This document shows, piece after piece, positions 11,833 through 22,874 of a stretch of DNA of 64,000 nt; within the stretch, counting starts at the first letter, position 1; each line of letters opens with the position of its first letter. A program made the translations under genes and the position numbers. The notes below the pieces were generated by a model. It saw nothing but the letters and a program-made list of their open reading frames with translations, was not told the DNA's origin and did no database searches. This stretch comes from Auricularia sp. M13. Its lineage: Eukaryota > Basidiomycota > Agaricomycetes > Auriculariales > Auriculariaceae. The stretch is from assembly GCA_037042915.1 (NCBI GenBank), contig CM073199.1, forward strand, positions 1,550,001 through 1,614,000, read 5' to 3'.

Positions 11833-12671
11833 CGCCGAAGTGGTCGTCGACGCGCTGAGTCAAGAGCCCAAAGAGGTCGCTGAAAATCCGGGTGCCAGCA
11901 GCCAGTCCAGTCCCGATCGTGGCATGAGATTATCGCGTGTAAATCAGGCTGTGCGAGCCCGACTTGCGCTGCAAGATATGCTGGCTCCAGGCAGGGTACA
12001 GAAAGTCATTTAGTCAAGGGCGTGTCCACTTAAACCAACGGTGGGGGACTGGGAGGTTGGTGATGCAGAATTGGGCAAATCTCGCTCAGGTCTCAAGCGA
12101 CGAGGACAAGGGATACGCGTTTGGAGGCATGGTCTTGAGACTGGTAATGCAAGGCCGGGGTCATCTCGAACGGACATGGTGGTCGAAGGACAACGATGTG
12201 TCGCGGTCGTCTCCGACCTTCATTTTCAAAACGTGAGCCTTGCCCATGTTGAGGCTCATTTTGGCTGCTTCCTCATAGGCCCGCATTTGCGCGTTTGAAG
12301 TACTCAGGTTTCACTCGACGTGCCGTCTAGGCAGAATAAAAGGTTCGACACCAGAGCCGCGTCTTGGACGGCCTGCCCTGGTGCGAAAGCATAAGGTGAA
12401 GATTAGCAGCCCCGCGGATGCAAATATGCGAAGTACAGAGCTACAAGAGGGTGGTCGCTGTCAGGGGGGTGGGGTTAGTGGCAACATAAGGGTGTGGTGA
12501 GGTCGTGAAGGGAGCATCGCAAGATCGTTAAAGGGTTTGTGTGGCAGGTGCGTCTAGGAGTCGAGAGAGCGGGGGCAGAAGCGAGCAAGGAGATGTAGAG
12601 CATAGCATGAGGAGAGCATAGTGGGGTTGTATGCGTTTCGTGCGGTAGTGATGATGATGACTCGGATTCGT
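11833..12671. other. Intergenic region upstream of the amine oxidase
   Basis: It holds the amine oxidase promoter on one side and the 3' region of the next minus-strand gene on the other. Short plus-strand ORFs here have no recognisable protein character. No RNA gene or repeat was recognised. Confidence 0.4.
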
Positions 12672-13565
12672 CTACTGCGCCTGGACGGCGAGCATGTTCG
12701 GCAGGCTCTCGATGCGGTTGATTTTGCGCAGGCGCTCGGCGGCCTTGGGCAGCGTCGGGAAGGGGACGGACGACTGCTTGGCCTTGTTGTCGGCGGCGTC
12801 CCCGAGTTGTTCGGCGAAGACGTAGCCGGCGTGGGCGGCGTCGGAGAACGAGTAGCGGCGCGACGGGCGGAGGACCATGACCTCGTCGGTGTTGCACGCG
12901 GTCTCGCCGGCCTCGGACTCGTGGTCCTTGCCGTTGTGGTCGAGGAAGTCGGCGCTGAGGAAGGAGCCGTCGCTGTCGGACGCGCTGTCGAAGGGGCTGT
13001 CGAGGTCGTGAAGGAGTTCGGGTACGGGGTTCATGCTGTTCTCTTCGTCTGTTGCGGGTTCGTCGGCCCAGTTGAAGCCGTCGGGACGCCAGAAGCTGCT
13101 GTTGGCGCTGGCAAACTGGCCGCTCAGTTAGCAACAATACAAATTGCGCTGGGATTATGAACTCACGGAAAGGTCGCCAGTGTGGTCGCCGGCGTCCTGC
13201 TCCTCGGCCGCAAGCTGCCTGGTGGCCTCGAGCCAGGCGGCGACATCGACGCGGCCGCCAAAGCTGGACTCTGACTCTTCTTGGTCCCACTCGGCTAGAG
13301 CGGCGTCGCAGCTCGCCACCGCTCCATCCGCGCGCTCCTGCAACTCGCGAGCGCCCTCCCAGGGGCTGCCTCCGAGGCGCTGGATCTCTGCTGCCTGAGC
13401 CTTGGTGACCTGCAGGCGCCGCGGTTACTACAGAGTGCCTGGTGGCGCGTAGATAGATAGACAGTATGTACGTGCCTGGCTCAGGCCGCGCAGAATGTCG
13501 CGCATGTCCCACAGAAGGCTCTCAAGGTCGATGTGCCGGACCAGAGACGTCTCTATGTTGGCCAT
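12672..13565 (-). CDS. Unknown acidic protein
   Basis: A gene of about three exons starting at 13565 (MANIETSLVRHIDLESLLWD). The first exon is a short helix-prone segment ending LRGLSQA. The second exon reads VTKAQAAEIQRLGGSP, continues to SFGGRVDVAAWLEATRQL and ends DHTGDLS. The third exon is acidic (DSPFDSASDSDGSFLSADF) and ends in an amphipathic stretch, KAAERLRKINRIESLPNML. No known domain is recognised. Conventional GT-AG introns at about 13130-13165 and 13410-13475 join compatible frames, which supports a real gene. Predominantly helical and charged, no signal peptide or membrane segment. Function unknown. Confidence 0.7.
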
Positions 13566-14358
13566 TGGAGGAAATGCGCGCGCGGGAGTGAAGGCGAGGG
13601 TGGATGGAGCAATTCGGGAAGGTGAAAGTCGGGGGGAAAGTGGCAGCAAATAAAAGAAGCAAGGCGTTATATGGTCACATCACCCTTCAACCGCACGTGA
13701 CGCGACCATCTTTCTCACACGACAACCTTCCGTGATCATATCGAGGGCATGCCCCTCCCAGAAATCCGCCTTACCTCAACTGGAACCAAAATACTGCAAC
13801 TTTACGAACATGGAGAGCAAATCTCAGATGCTTTTTGTCCACCTGACCGCCTGGCGACGTTTCTCGCTCTCAGAATCTTCAAAAGTGCACGGACCCCGTT
13901 CTCCGTCCATTGTATCTTCTTGGTTATCTTCCACTCCAGGTGAGGTCTCGTTCCCTGCAGTCGAGAATCTGTGGCCAGAACCTTCGGGCACGCTTCGGGC
14001 CGTCCTCTGTCGTCACCAATGCCTGTCCCGAACTACTGCAGCCTTGTAGCTTCACGATGCATATGCTTCAGACTCCATTACTCGTCCAATAGCAGGAACC
14101 CAACCACAACTACGATCACAATTCAGTTTGTAGACCCCCACGACGAACACGAGGCATTCGTAAGAGTTCATATCGTTAGACAGTTCCCAACAACCGCCTC
14201 CGCGTTTCATTGTTCTGCTCGGACTGTCACTATTGTACTGATTGAATTGCGTTATACATGCAGCAATGGTCCGTCTAGTTCTAAGTAAAATATTCAGAAC
14301 GACAAACAAGTCAGGTCAGGCGAAAGCAATGCGAACGAGGATGCTCGAAGAACCAAGA
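13566..14358. other. Intergenic region, no confident gene
   Basis: The stretch lies between the start of the unknown acidic gene and the stop of APC6. A plus-strand ORF from 13749 (MPLPEIRLTSTGTKILQ) has some protein-like character over about 55 codons but no partner exon could be assigned. Nothing else is supported. Confidence 0.35.
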
Positions 14359-17076
14359 CTACCGCGCACTGTCGATGCTGAGGTCCATCATGCTATCGTC
14401 GCCGGCGCCGGAAGGCTCAGCAGGCGGCTGCTGGGACTGCGACTGAGAGAACTCTGCCTGGAGCATCGCGGCCTCGGCAGGGATGACGCCGACGACGCGG
14501 CCCTTCGCATCTCTGCGCTCCTTGACGATCGCATTCCACATCTCCGCGCCAGCGGCGCGCGCAAACGGCGGCGTCTCAATGTTGCTCTCCAGCGCGAGGT
14601 TGAGCAGCTCGAGTACGTATTGATTCGTCGGCTCCACGCTCAATGCCTGAAGAAAAAAAGATCGTCAGCAACACAATAAGGCCGACAATGGGTGGTAGCA
14701 GCGCACTTCGTGGTATGTAAGAATGGCCTGGTCCAAATCGTCCAGCATGTGGTAGACAAGACCCAGGTACGCAAGCGCCATGGCATGTCGGGGGTCGACT
14801 TCGAGCACCTGCTGGTACATCATCTTCGCGTCCTGCAGTCGTCTGCACACAGCCATCAACTTACAAGCCCATCGCGCATAACACAAGGGGAAAACCATAC
14901 CCAACTTTCCGGTACGCAGAACCGAGGTTGACCTGCGTCCCGACCCACTGTGCCCGCGAGCTCTGCACGACTTGCGACAGCTCAAGCGCCTTCTCGAGCA
15001 GCGTGACGGCCTTGTCAAAGTCGCCGCGCGTGTACGCCATCACGCCCATCTCGTTCACCAGCAGCGGGTCCGTCGGGCACATCTTGTACGCCGCTCCGAG
15101 CGCCTCGTCCGCCGCGTCGTGGTGCGATAGCCGGATGTGCTCCATGCCGGTGAACATCAACGGTAAATGCGTTCTATCCATATGGTTAACAACTCCGTGG
15201 AGGCATGGAATCGCGTATGCAGACGTACCCCTGAAACAGTCGAGCGCAGGTTGCGTAGGCGGTGATGGCGTGGTCGTGCTCGCCCTCCAGCGCGAACGAG
15301 TGCGCAAACGCAATCCACGCCGGAGCGAAACGCGGGTCCATCAGACTCGTCTTGCTGTGTACAACTACTGTCAGCTTCGAGATACCCCAACGAGTTCACC
15401 GTTTACCTGAAGAACTTCCTCGCCTCGGCCCACTTCTTGCTCGTAAGGTACCACACGCCTACGGCGTACCAGCTCATCGCCGCCTCGGGCTCCTTATCGA
15501 CCAGCTCGTGCGCAAGCATAAACAGTTTCGACTGCAAGTACGACAGGTGGTGCATGCACGCAATATGGAGCGGCATGCTCGGTGGATGAACATTCACTAG
15601 GTCTAATATTCTGAAAACACAAGTCAGCAAGAAAATAACAGAAGATAGGAAACGTACCGCGAGGTGAGTGCAAAGCAGTCAGCCCAGCGGAACTGCGCGT
15701 ATAGCGCGTCTGCAAAGCCATACAGGACATCGCAGTTGTCTATCAGGCCGAATTCCTGCACGAGTCGTCTTCTGGCGAGCGCCATTTCCTCGAAATGCTT
15801 GTACTACGCGGAATTTTAAGAGCACGTTGCAAGACTTGTAGCTGCTACGCACCTTCTTCAGGCGAATGGTGTACATCATTTTCACGAATTCGGCGTCTTC
15901 TCGTGCGTGCTCCTGGAATGAAAGCTTTTGTATAACGTGCCATTCTACACGAATCGTCAATCACATAATGATAATGAGCGGCCCTGCGCACCTTCGTCGA
16001 CAGTCATCATCTCGCCGTTGACAAGCATCTCGAAGGCTTCGTAGTTCTTGACGTCCAGCGCAAGTGCTTCAAGGAAACATTCCTTCGCCTGCTCCGCCCG
16101 GTTCAGCTTGAGCATAAGCAGCCCTCGTAAATGGCACATCGAAGAATCAAGCTTGATACCGCCGTCCACGTTTGGCAGCTCGGGACCGCTTTTGCCTATA
16201 TTTTCTAAGTCGCGGTATACACGCGCAACAAAGGTCGAGACCAACGTACCTGTCCCTCGCCAGGGATTTGCCTCTCCGAGCGTCTCCATGGCCTCCGGCC
16301 ACTTGCCCTGCCGTACTTGGCATTGCGCTGCGATGTATCTGCATGAAATGCTGATGTCCACAAGCCGTTGCGGATTGTCCTCCGTCGGCACCGTCCCCGT
16401 AAATTGAAGAAACGGCGAACCAGGCGGCTTTGGTGCAGGCGCCTCGAACGCGTCGACACGACCGTTCAGGCTGGGGTTGGGTTTCGCTGGGGGTGAAGAG
16501 GGGAATGGTCGTGTGAGCAGCTGCTCTGCACGCGCGTATTGATGCGCGAGGAAGTATGCTTGTGCGAGCCAGAACGCGTCGTCTGAATCGTCTGTTGTAC
16601 AGTTATGTATGTGTTAGTAGGATCATTACGATGGTAGAGACAGACATACTGGTGAACGACAGGATTTTGTCTCCCCAAAATGCAGCTGTCGAGTAGAGAT
16701 GTTGCATGATCGCATCGTGTCGCCAGAGCCGCATGCGATCGACGAGCGACCACTGCTCGTCCGCGTCGACCTCTTCAGTGTCCGACTGTATTAAGCTGTC
16801 GTCCACAGGACGTCTGGAGAGTGGATGTCGTCCCATGCTGCCCATCATTGCGCCCATTGGTCTGTGTTTCTGCATCCTGGGAGAGGACTCGAGAAGAGAG
16901 CGGTTGGGATCCAAGTTGTGGTGGCTGGAAGAGGCGCCGCTTTGTAGCAAAGATTGAACCAGCGACTGTGGTCCGAGCGAATATGATGACGAAATGGAAT
17001 TACGCGTCCTCGGTGGTGATAACCGTTGAATGTGCGAGCCAGACGCGCCCGAGCGCGGAGGTGTGGATTCAGCCAT
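14359..17076 (-). CDS. CDC16: Anaphase-promoting complex subunit 6 (CDC16/Cut9), TPR protein
   Basis: TPR scaffold subunit of the APC/C ubiquitin ligase, which drives mitotic exit. The start at 17076 gives [15 protein letters not shown] disordered Ser/Arg region of about 100 residues follows. The diagnostic Cut9/CDC16 opening is present: [16 protein letters not shown], then [10 protein letters not shown]. Successive TPR helices follow across many short exons ([104 protein letters not shown]). The C-terminus ends [13 protein letters not shown]. About ten introns of 50-70 nt are needed. APC3 and APC8 share TPRs but lack the WRHDA..AAFWGDK block. Confidence 0.93.
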
Positions 17077-18079
17077 GGTTCAGAGCTCAACAGCAAGTCC
17101 AGACGCGTTTAAGCAGCTGTAAACGCATGCGCGGGTTGAGCGCTGAGCAGGCAGAGCCAGGCACAGTCTCCTAGCTGTTCCGAGTGGCACGCGACACTCG
17201 CGTGGTGGTCCGGGAGGGAGCGTCGGACTTTGCATTCAACTTCAGCACTTCTTGCCTCGTCGTGCACGTGCCGCTTCTGCGATTTTCCTAGGACTGCCCC
17301 TGACGTTCATGGGATGCCTTGCTACGGGGCGTGGGGATACGAAGATATCTGGCTCTGTCGTCCCGGTCGCATCGGCTGTGCTATTGCGCTTTTGCTCTCG
17401 AAGTTCTCTGCCTGACGCCCGTTCGGTGATCTGCATTGCGTCCTCTACCGTCCTGTACTGCGTTTGGAACTGTTTCTGGGATATCGCGCGTCTTCAGAAA
17501 ACGGCTGCGCGATGCACGGAAGAAGACTATCGGTGGTTCCTTCACGCAGCGGTTTTTCTCTAGCGCTGCTGGCTAGAAGTGCGCATCGTCTACAAAGCGG
17601 CCATACAGGAGCATTTTAACTCATAAATCTGCAGCCTTATGAAGCCTTTGTCTGTCTTGTTGACAATGGACTCTTGTGTCCTTTGTGTCTGTCAGTCGTC
17701 GGTTGCCACACTGTTCTCAGAAGTGAAGGCAAAAAAATTCACCGTCTCGAGACCACTATGTCTCTGCCACGCTGCTAACGCGCAGTATGTCCCGAGATAC
17801 GATCTTACGTGCGCTTATGGGCGTTCACGGCGCTGTAGTTGACTGTACTATTTGCACGACTCTCCGGTCGGAATGGGTTGCCTCACCATTGCACGCACCT
17901 GCCACCGGAGTCCCTCTCACAGCGAAACTGAATCTTAACTCGATGTGGCCTACTAGTAACAGTTTCTGTCTTCGAATGCTGTTAGCTGTTGCGACTTCAC
18001 AGAATGCCGGGCAGCACGGCGAAGCACCGGCGGTCTCTGGAGCTCGCATGAGTTGCTTGCATGGCCGATAACTTGCGAG
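17077..18079. other. Intergenic region upstream of APC6 and of a secreted protein gene
   Basis: About 1 kb between divergent genes. The plus-strand ORF at 17252 contains a hydrophobic run but no family resemblance and no convincing splice partner. No RNA gene or transposon end was recognised. Confidence 0.4.
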
Positions 18080-18086
18080 TATAAAA
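18080..18086 (+). promoter_or_regulatory. TATA box of the secreted-protein gene
   Basis: TATAAAA lies 72 bases upstream of the ATG at 18152, a spacing usual for fungal core promoters. It supports that start codon. Confidence 0.6.
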
Positions 18087-18151
18087 CAGGGTGTTCTACT
18101 ACAGTGGAAATTGCAAAGAAACGGACATCCCCAAGTCGTCCGAGTCTTGCA

Positions 18152-19079
18152 ATGCACGCCGCTGTTTTCTCCACCCTCGCCGCCGTCCTCGCCACTCTCC
18201 CACTTCTTGCGCTCGCCACTGGAAGCTGCCCCGCTCCTTCCGACCATGGATACATCCGCCTCGTCACGGGAGGCTCCCGCGTAGGCCTCTACCTCTCGCG
18301 CAACCTCTACACAGCGGAGAACGCGGTCCTAAAGACGACCAACACCACGGCCGACGCGCTCATCGTCAGCATCGATCGCGATATCAACCCTACGCCTGTT
18401 TCATGCTTGGTACGCCTTGATGATGGCTCGCGAATATGGAAGAATGCTGAGACGGTCCGTCTTGTAGAACGCCGCAGCGTCTGGCTTCCCGTTCCTCGGA
18501 CTCTCGATGGCCCAGGCGGACCCCGTATTCGGCGCCCAGTCGCACAGGTACGCTTTTTGTTTCGCTCGACGAGAAGCCGAGCCTGGGCTGACGAGTCGAC
18601 CTCGTCCCTTCGTCAGTTATGCCGCCGTGACCTACATCACCGACCCCAACGTCAATCCCGTCAAGTCCGTCTACAGCTTCGGCGGGCTCGCCAAAGGACT
18701 CTGGTTCATCGGTAGCGTGAGTCTCACTGGCAGCTCGGTACTCAGGGAGCAAGCACTGTTTAATGACATGTATCAGCATAACGAGTTGGTATTTGACTGG
18801 GAGCATACAGACGGCGGTAATTATTAGCTCAAGCTGAACAGTGAACCATGACCGCTGACCTCAAGTTGTAACAGCGGTGTACAGGATGCGCCATTCCGCG
18901 GAGATCAGCACCAGCCGCGTCTACGATGTCAGTAACCTCAACGCGTACACTGCGTTCTACTACGCCAAGAATACGACGGCGCAGGTTGAAGCTGTGAGTG
19001 TCACGGTGCAATTTCATGCGTTCCCGAGTCCGGCGTGACGACCTTTCAGACTCTCGTATTCGAGCCTATCACTGCTTGA
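18152..19079 (+). CDS. Secreted protein of unknown function
   Basis: The ATG at 18152 encodes a clear signal peptide (MHAAVFSTLAAVLATLPLLA, cleavage expected near LATG-SC). A beta-rich mature chain follows: GYIRLVTGGSRVGLYLSRN, then NTTADALIVSIDRDINPT. Later exons give GFPFLGLSMAQADPVFGAQS, SYAAVTYITDPNVNPVKSVY and GGLAKGLWFIGS, and then VYDVSNLNAYTAFYYAKN. The final junction GCT|GTGAGT...CTTTCAG|ACT gives the end TLVFEPITA and a stop at 19077-19079. Several N-glycosylation sequons (NTT, NTT) are visible. No known family is recognised. Likely a small extracellular or wall protein of about 200-230 residues. Internal intron borders are provisional. Confidence 0.72.
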
Positions 19080-19241
19080 CCTCGACCGTGGCATGCGTGC
19101 CGATTGATATGTGTGCTTGTTGTCGAGAAACTAATTACAAGGGGGTTTTACTCTAGTATTAGATATGCAGATTCATTGAATGACCAGCAAGCGTGACCGT
19201 GTGTCAATAATCGGGGGCGTCAGATGGCATGAACGACCTCT

Positions 19242-20692
19242 TCACTCGTCGATACCTACGTCTACGATTCCCATGCGACGCTCAACGTCCGCCATAACGC
19301 GGGCCCTGAGCTCCTCTGCCATGCGCACCACCTCGGGGCTCGGCGGCGGCGGGGGCTTCATGAGGCGCTCGAACAGCGCGCGGTCGTGCTTGGGGATCTT
19401 GACGTAGCTGAGGCCCGAGACGTACTTGAACACCTCGCGGCGCTCCTTGGCGGCCTCGAGCGCGAGCGCGCGCGCGGCGGGGTGGTCGAGCACCTTGGCG
19501 TACAGCTGCGCGAGCGTGCGGCGCTCCGCGGCGCCCCTGCAGTTGCCGAAGCCGTACTGCGCGAGCGCGGCCTCGTCCGGCTCGAACGCGATGGGGTTCG
19601 CGCGCAGCGTGTGCAGCCGCTCGACGTTCAGCGCGTACTGCTTGAGCGTCCACACGCTCGTGAAGCTGTGCGGCGCGTGCGCGAGGATGTCCCGGGTGTC
19701 GGGGTGGATGGGCGCGCGCGTGACGCCGTGCGTCTCGAGCAGCGTCCACAGCCGCCCGCGGCGGAAGGCGTCGACGAACTCGTCGAACGCGCATTTGCGC
19801 TGCGTGATGAGCGCCTCGTACGCCTCCTGCAGCCCGACGTCGTCCCTCTGCACGCCGGCGCCGAAGCCGAACCAGAGGTAGAACTTCTGCATCGGGTTCG
19901 GGCGCGTCGGCATGAGGATCAGGCGCCACAGCGTGAAGCACCAGTACCGGTGCGCGGGCCAGTTGCGCGTCGCGGCGTCCACGTCCTCGCTGATCCGCGA
20001 GAGCTCGCCGTTCGAGCGGCAGACGACCTCCCACGTCGCCTGCAGCTCCTTCTTTGCGTGCTTTTCCATGAGGTTTATGTCCTCCTTGCCTGTAAACTTG
20101 TCTTTGCGCTCGAGGAACCATGGCAGCCAGAAAATCGTCGCGGGCGTGACGGTTGCGGTGAGCGTGCTGTGTATGCTGTCGGCCAGCGTTCCGTCTTTGT
20201 GCCAACGCGTCAATTGCTTTGCGGTCACGCCGAGGGAGATGATGAGGTATCGGTAGAAATCGACAAGGTCTCCCGAGTCCTGCGACGCGTCAATTGGCCG
20301 CTACAACGTTTTACAGGCAACGCACGTTGGCCATGGTCATGAAGCCGTATTCGGCGATTGTGGGAGGATGGCCCGGGATGAAACGTCGGGCAACGGAGAG
20401 CACGAGGTGGTCTGCATTCGTCACTTCGTCGGGCTTGCAGATGAACTTGTGCTGGATCCAATGGTCTTTCTGGCACGCTTTGCTGCAGTAGCGCACACTC
20501 CTGGCGAGGAAGGCAGAGCATCAGCGCGTGTATTCGTTGCTAGGTGCCACGAAGCGATCCGTACCTACAAGAAGCACACACCGTCTTTCCGGGAGCACTG
20601 CAGAGCTCGCAAATCGTGCGTGCCCCCGTTGAAAGGTGGATGGCGGTCGCGTGCGGCACGCCGTGTTGAGGCAGTAAATGTCCGTCTTCCAT
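19242..20692 (-). CDS. MYND-type zinc-finger protein
   Basis: The start at 20692 gives MEDGHLLPQHGVPHATAI. The first exon ends in the first half of a MYND finger (CELCSAPGKTVCASC). The intron at 20512-20569 joins it to the second half, SVRYCSKACQKDHWIQHKFIC, completing the Cys/His pattern C-x2-C...C-x2-C...C-x3-C...H-x3-C. A further exon begins DSGDLVDFYRYL and runs as a long domain with AHRYWCFTLWRLILMPTRP and QKFYLWFGFGAG, ending RMGIVDVGIDE. MYND fingers bind proline-rich peptides in partner proteins. No SET motif was found in the long domain, so a SMYD-type methyltransferase is not supported. Such fungus-specific MYND proteins are common in Agaricomycetes and are functionally uncharacterised. 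Confidence 0.82.
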
Positions 20693-21317
20693 CCTGAGCA
20701 GTTAAAAGTTGAAAAACGCGGTGACGCGAATATAATCTCCGCTAGCCGCCGAGCTCCGAGGATACAAGTGTTGGTGCATACCACTGCCACTCGAGCATGG
20801 CGATTTTGAACATGAGACCATATGACCACGTATAGCATGCATATGCCTTCAGTATTGGCGTTTTGATGTTCACTTGGCAGCTTGGCTCTTGAAAGTAGAC
20901 GAATATTAAGGCTTTCACTGGACGCTCTTCACGCAGTTTGGTGCGACATGCACCGTTGGAATGAACACAGTAGATCGAAAGCTGCAAAGAAAGCGGCAAG
21001 ACTGTATTGAACCGTAGTCCAGCGGATGATAATTTCGCCCATCGGAGGATGCTGTACGCAATACCGACAAGATAGTATAAGAAAGGCACCACTTACACTA
21101 GCTCATTTGACTGCAGGGTGATAGTTCACTAGACTCCAGAGCCTCAGACCGAAGGAATGCAGCATGATCCAACTCCAACTGGCAACGGTTCCAGCGGGCT
21201 GTACGCGAAGCCTTTAACTGTTGTGATAGGGGTTCCGGGCATTGCTATGCAGCTGGGGCAGCGCCTGCAGTCTCTGGGCCAGCGTGGCAAGGGGGGAATG
21301 GGTCCAGGCATGGATCG
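20693..21317. other. Intergenic region upstream of the MYND gene
   Basis: A 116-codon minus-strand ORF (20742-21092) lies here. It is hydrophobic in places and has no splice partner or family resemblance, so it was not called. The region also holds the start of the next plus-strand gene. Confidence 0.35.
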
Positions 21318-22618
21318 ATGGGAATGGTCAGTGGAAAGAGCGGGAAGTTGCCGATCGCCCCTTTGCGCAAGATGCTGCCCATCCACAAGCACCCGCACAT
21401 GCTCGTGCGCTACAAGGTGAAGAGGTGAAGCCCGCCCGGTTTGTGCTCGTGCTGGCCGCAGCCCTGAGCCGCTGCAGCTCAGATGTGCTCTCCCAATCGC
21501 GCGTTATGGTCGAGGACCTGGACGGCAACATGATATGGTACAAGGCACGCTGCACGCCGCCTCCAACACGTATACCCAGCTCTAAACATTATTCTAGGAG
21601 CGGACACTGTATGACAACGAAGTCATTGACAGCATATTCGTGCGTTAGCAGCTTACTGAAGCGCGAGTTCGGTTCGGCTGATCGCTTTGTGGCTGCCGCA
21701 GCAAAACACGACGCCGCCGAGACTGTGCTGGACGGTGCACACGCCCAAACGCGGCTGGTACATCCGTCTGCGCAGCCCGGCCTTCCCGCCCGGCGCATTT
21801 GTGCACGTCAAGGCCGCGGAGGCGGGCCCGGACGTCGCCCCGGGCACTCTCACCTTCGGCTGCCAGACGTTCGTGTTCGACTACGCCGAGCTGGCAGCCG
21901 GCACCCCGCGCTCCTCGCTCTCCTCGGCCGTCCATGCTGCTCCCCCTCCCAGCCACGAAGACCGGCCAGAGCCAGAGCCAGAAGCCTCGTGCTCCTCGTC
22001 TTCCATGTCCTCCGACAGCCACAGCTACCCTCCCACGCCCTCACTCGAGTCCTCGCAACAAAACCTGCTGGACGTCCCCGGCCTGACCAAGCCCGGGCCC
22101 AGCGCCAAGATGAAGGCGCGCGCGCCGCCGCCACGGCCGATGCAGATCTCGCACTTCGTCCTCTCCCCGACCTCGCGACATCGCGTGCGGCACGCCGCAG
22201 ACGACACGCCGCCGCCCAAGCCGTCGCTGCTCTCGCGTCTGCTGCCGAGCATGCTGCACGAGCCCAAGGCGAACAGCTACACCTCCGCCTTCGAGCTCGA
22301 CATCCGCGCGCCGGAGCCCGCCACGCCGAGCATGAGCCCCATTCCCGAGCGCGCCGTCGCCGTGCCGCCCCCGCGCCCGCCGCCTCTGATGACCTTTCTC
22401 GACGAGACGCCCGTGCTCAGCGTGCGGACGACCGGCACGCTCGAGATCAATCCTAAATTAGAGTCGCGGCTGGGCGTCGAGCGCTCATTTTGGATCTCGG
22501 TCGCATTGGCCTATCTCGAGTTTCTTGAGGAGCGGGATGTGAGTCGTCATTGCGCATGCACGGTCTTCAGCTCATCCACGATTTCTAGGCATTTCTGGCG
22601 TCGGAGGAGAGCCATTGA
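21318..22618 (+). CDS. Unknown Ser/Pro-rich protein
   Basis: A coherent five-exon model. It opens at about 21318 (MGMVSGKSGKLPIAPLRKM, LVRYKVK). Intron 21425-21477 joins SSDVLSQSRVMVEDLDGNMIWYK. A GC-AG intron at 21545-21597 joins ERTLYDNEVIDSIF. An intron with donor GTGCGT joins QQNTTPPRLCWTVHTPKRGW. The last intron (GTGAGT to CTAG at about 22539-22588) gives AFLASEESH and a stop ending at 22618. The N-terminal 120 residues look like a folded beta-rich domain (WYIRLRSP, GAFVHVKAAE, GCQTFVFDYAEL). The rest is low-complexity Pro/Ser until a helix near the end (ERSFWISVALAYLEFLEE). No known family. The exact start codon is uncertain, as 21318 and 21324 are both possible. Confidence 0.65.
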
Positions 22619-22874
22619 GTTTGGATGTAAATGCGATGTTGATATCATTATTCGTTGTGGAATCCTCCGGCAGGATAGCAGAAACAAAATCATAGTCATC
22701 GTCTAGCTCGGGTGCAAGCACAGTTCTTGGATTTTTCGCAAGTAGATCATACATACAACCCCGCGAAGATTGGGTCCAGGTTCCGAGATAATCTAATCAA
22801 GATGCTGGACTTGGTGCGATTCTTCCGGGCCTCCTCAGTTCCTTGTCAGTTCCCTCCCATCCTTCACCGGCACC

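Noticed and set aside
12032-12070. GGTGGGGGAC-like stretch resembling the end of 5S rRNA
   Set aside because: The rest of a 5S sequence, including its internal control region, is not present upstream.
12342-12352. GGTTCGACACC, a match to the tRNA B-box
   Set aside because: No A-box at the right distance and no acceptor or anticodon stem can be folded around it.
20742-21092. 116-codon minus-strand ORF
   Set aside because: It has no splice partner joining it to the MYND gene, no recognised motif, and its composition fits non-coding DNA.
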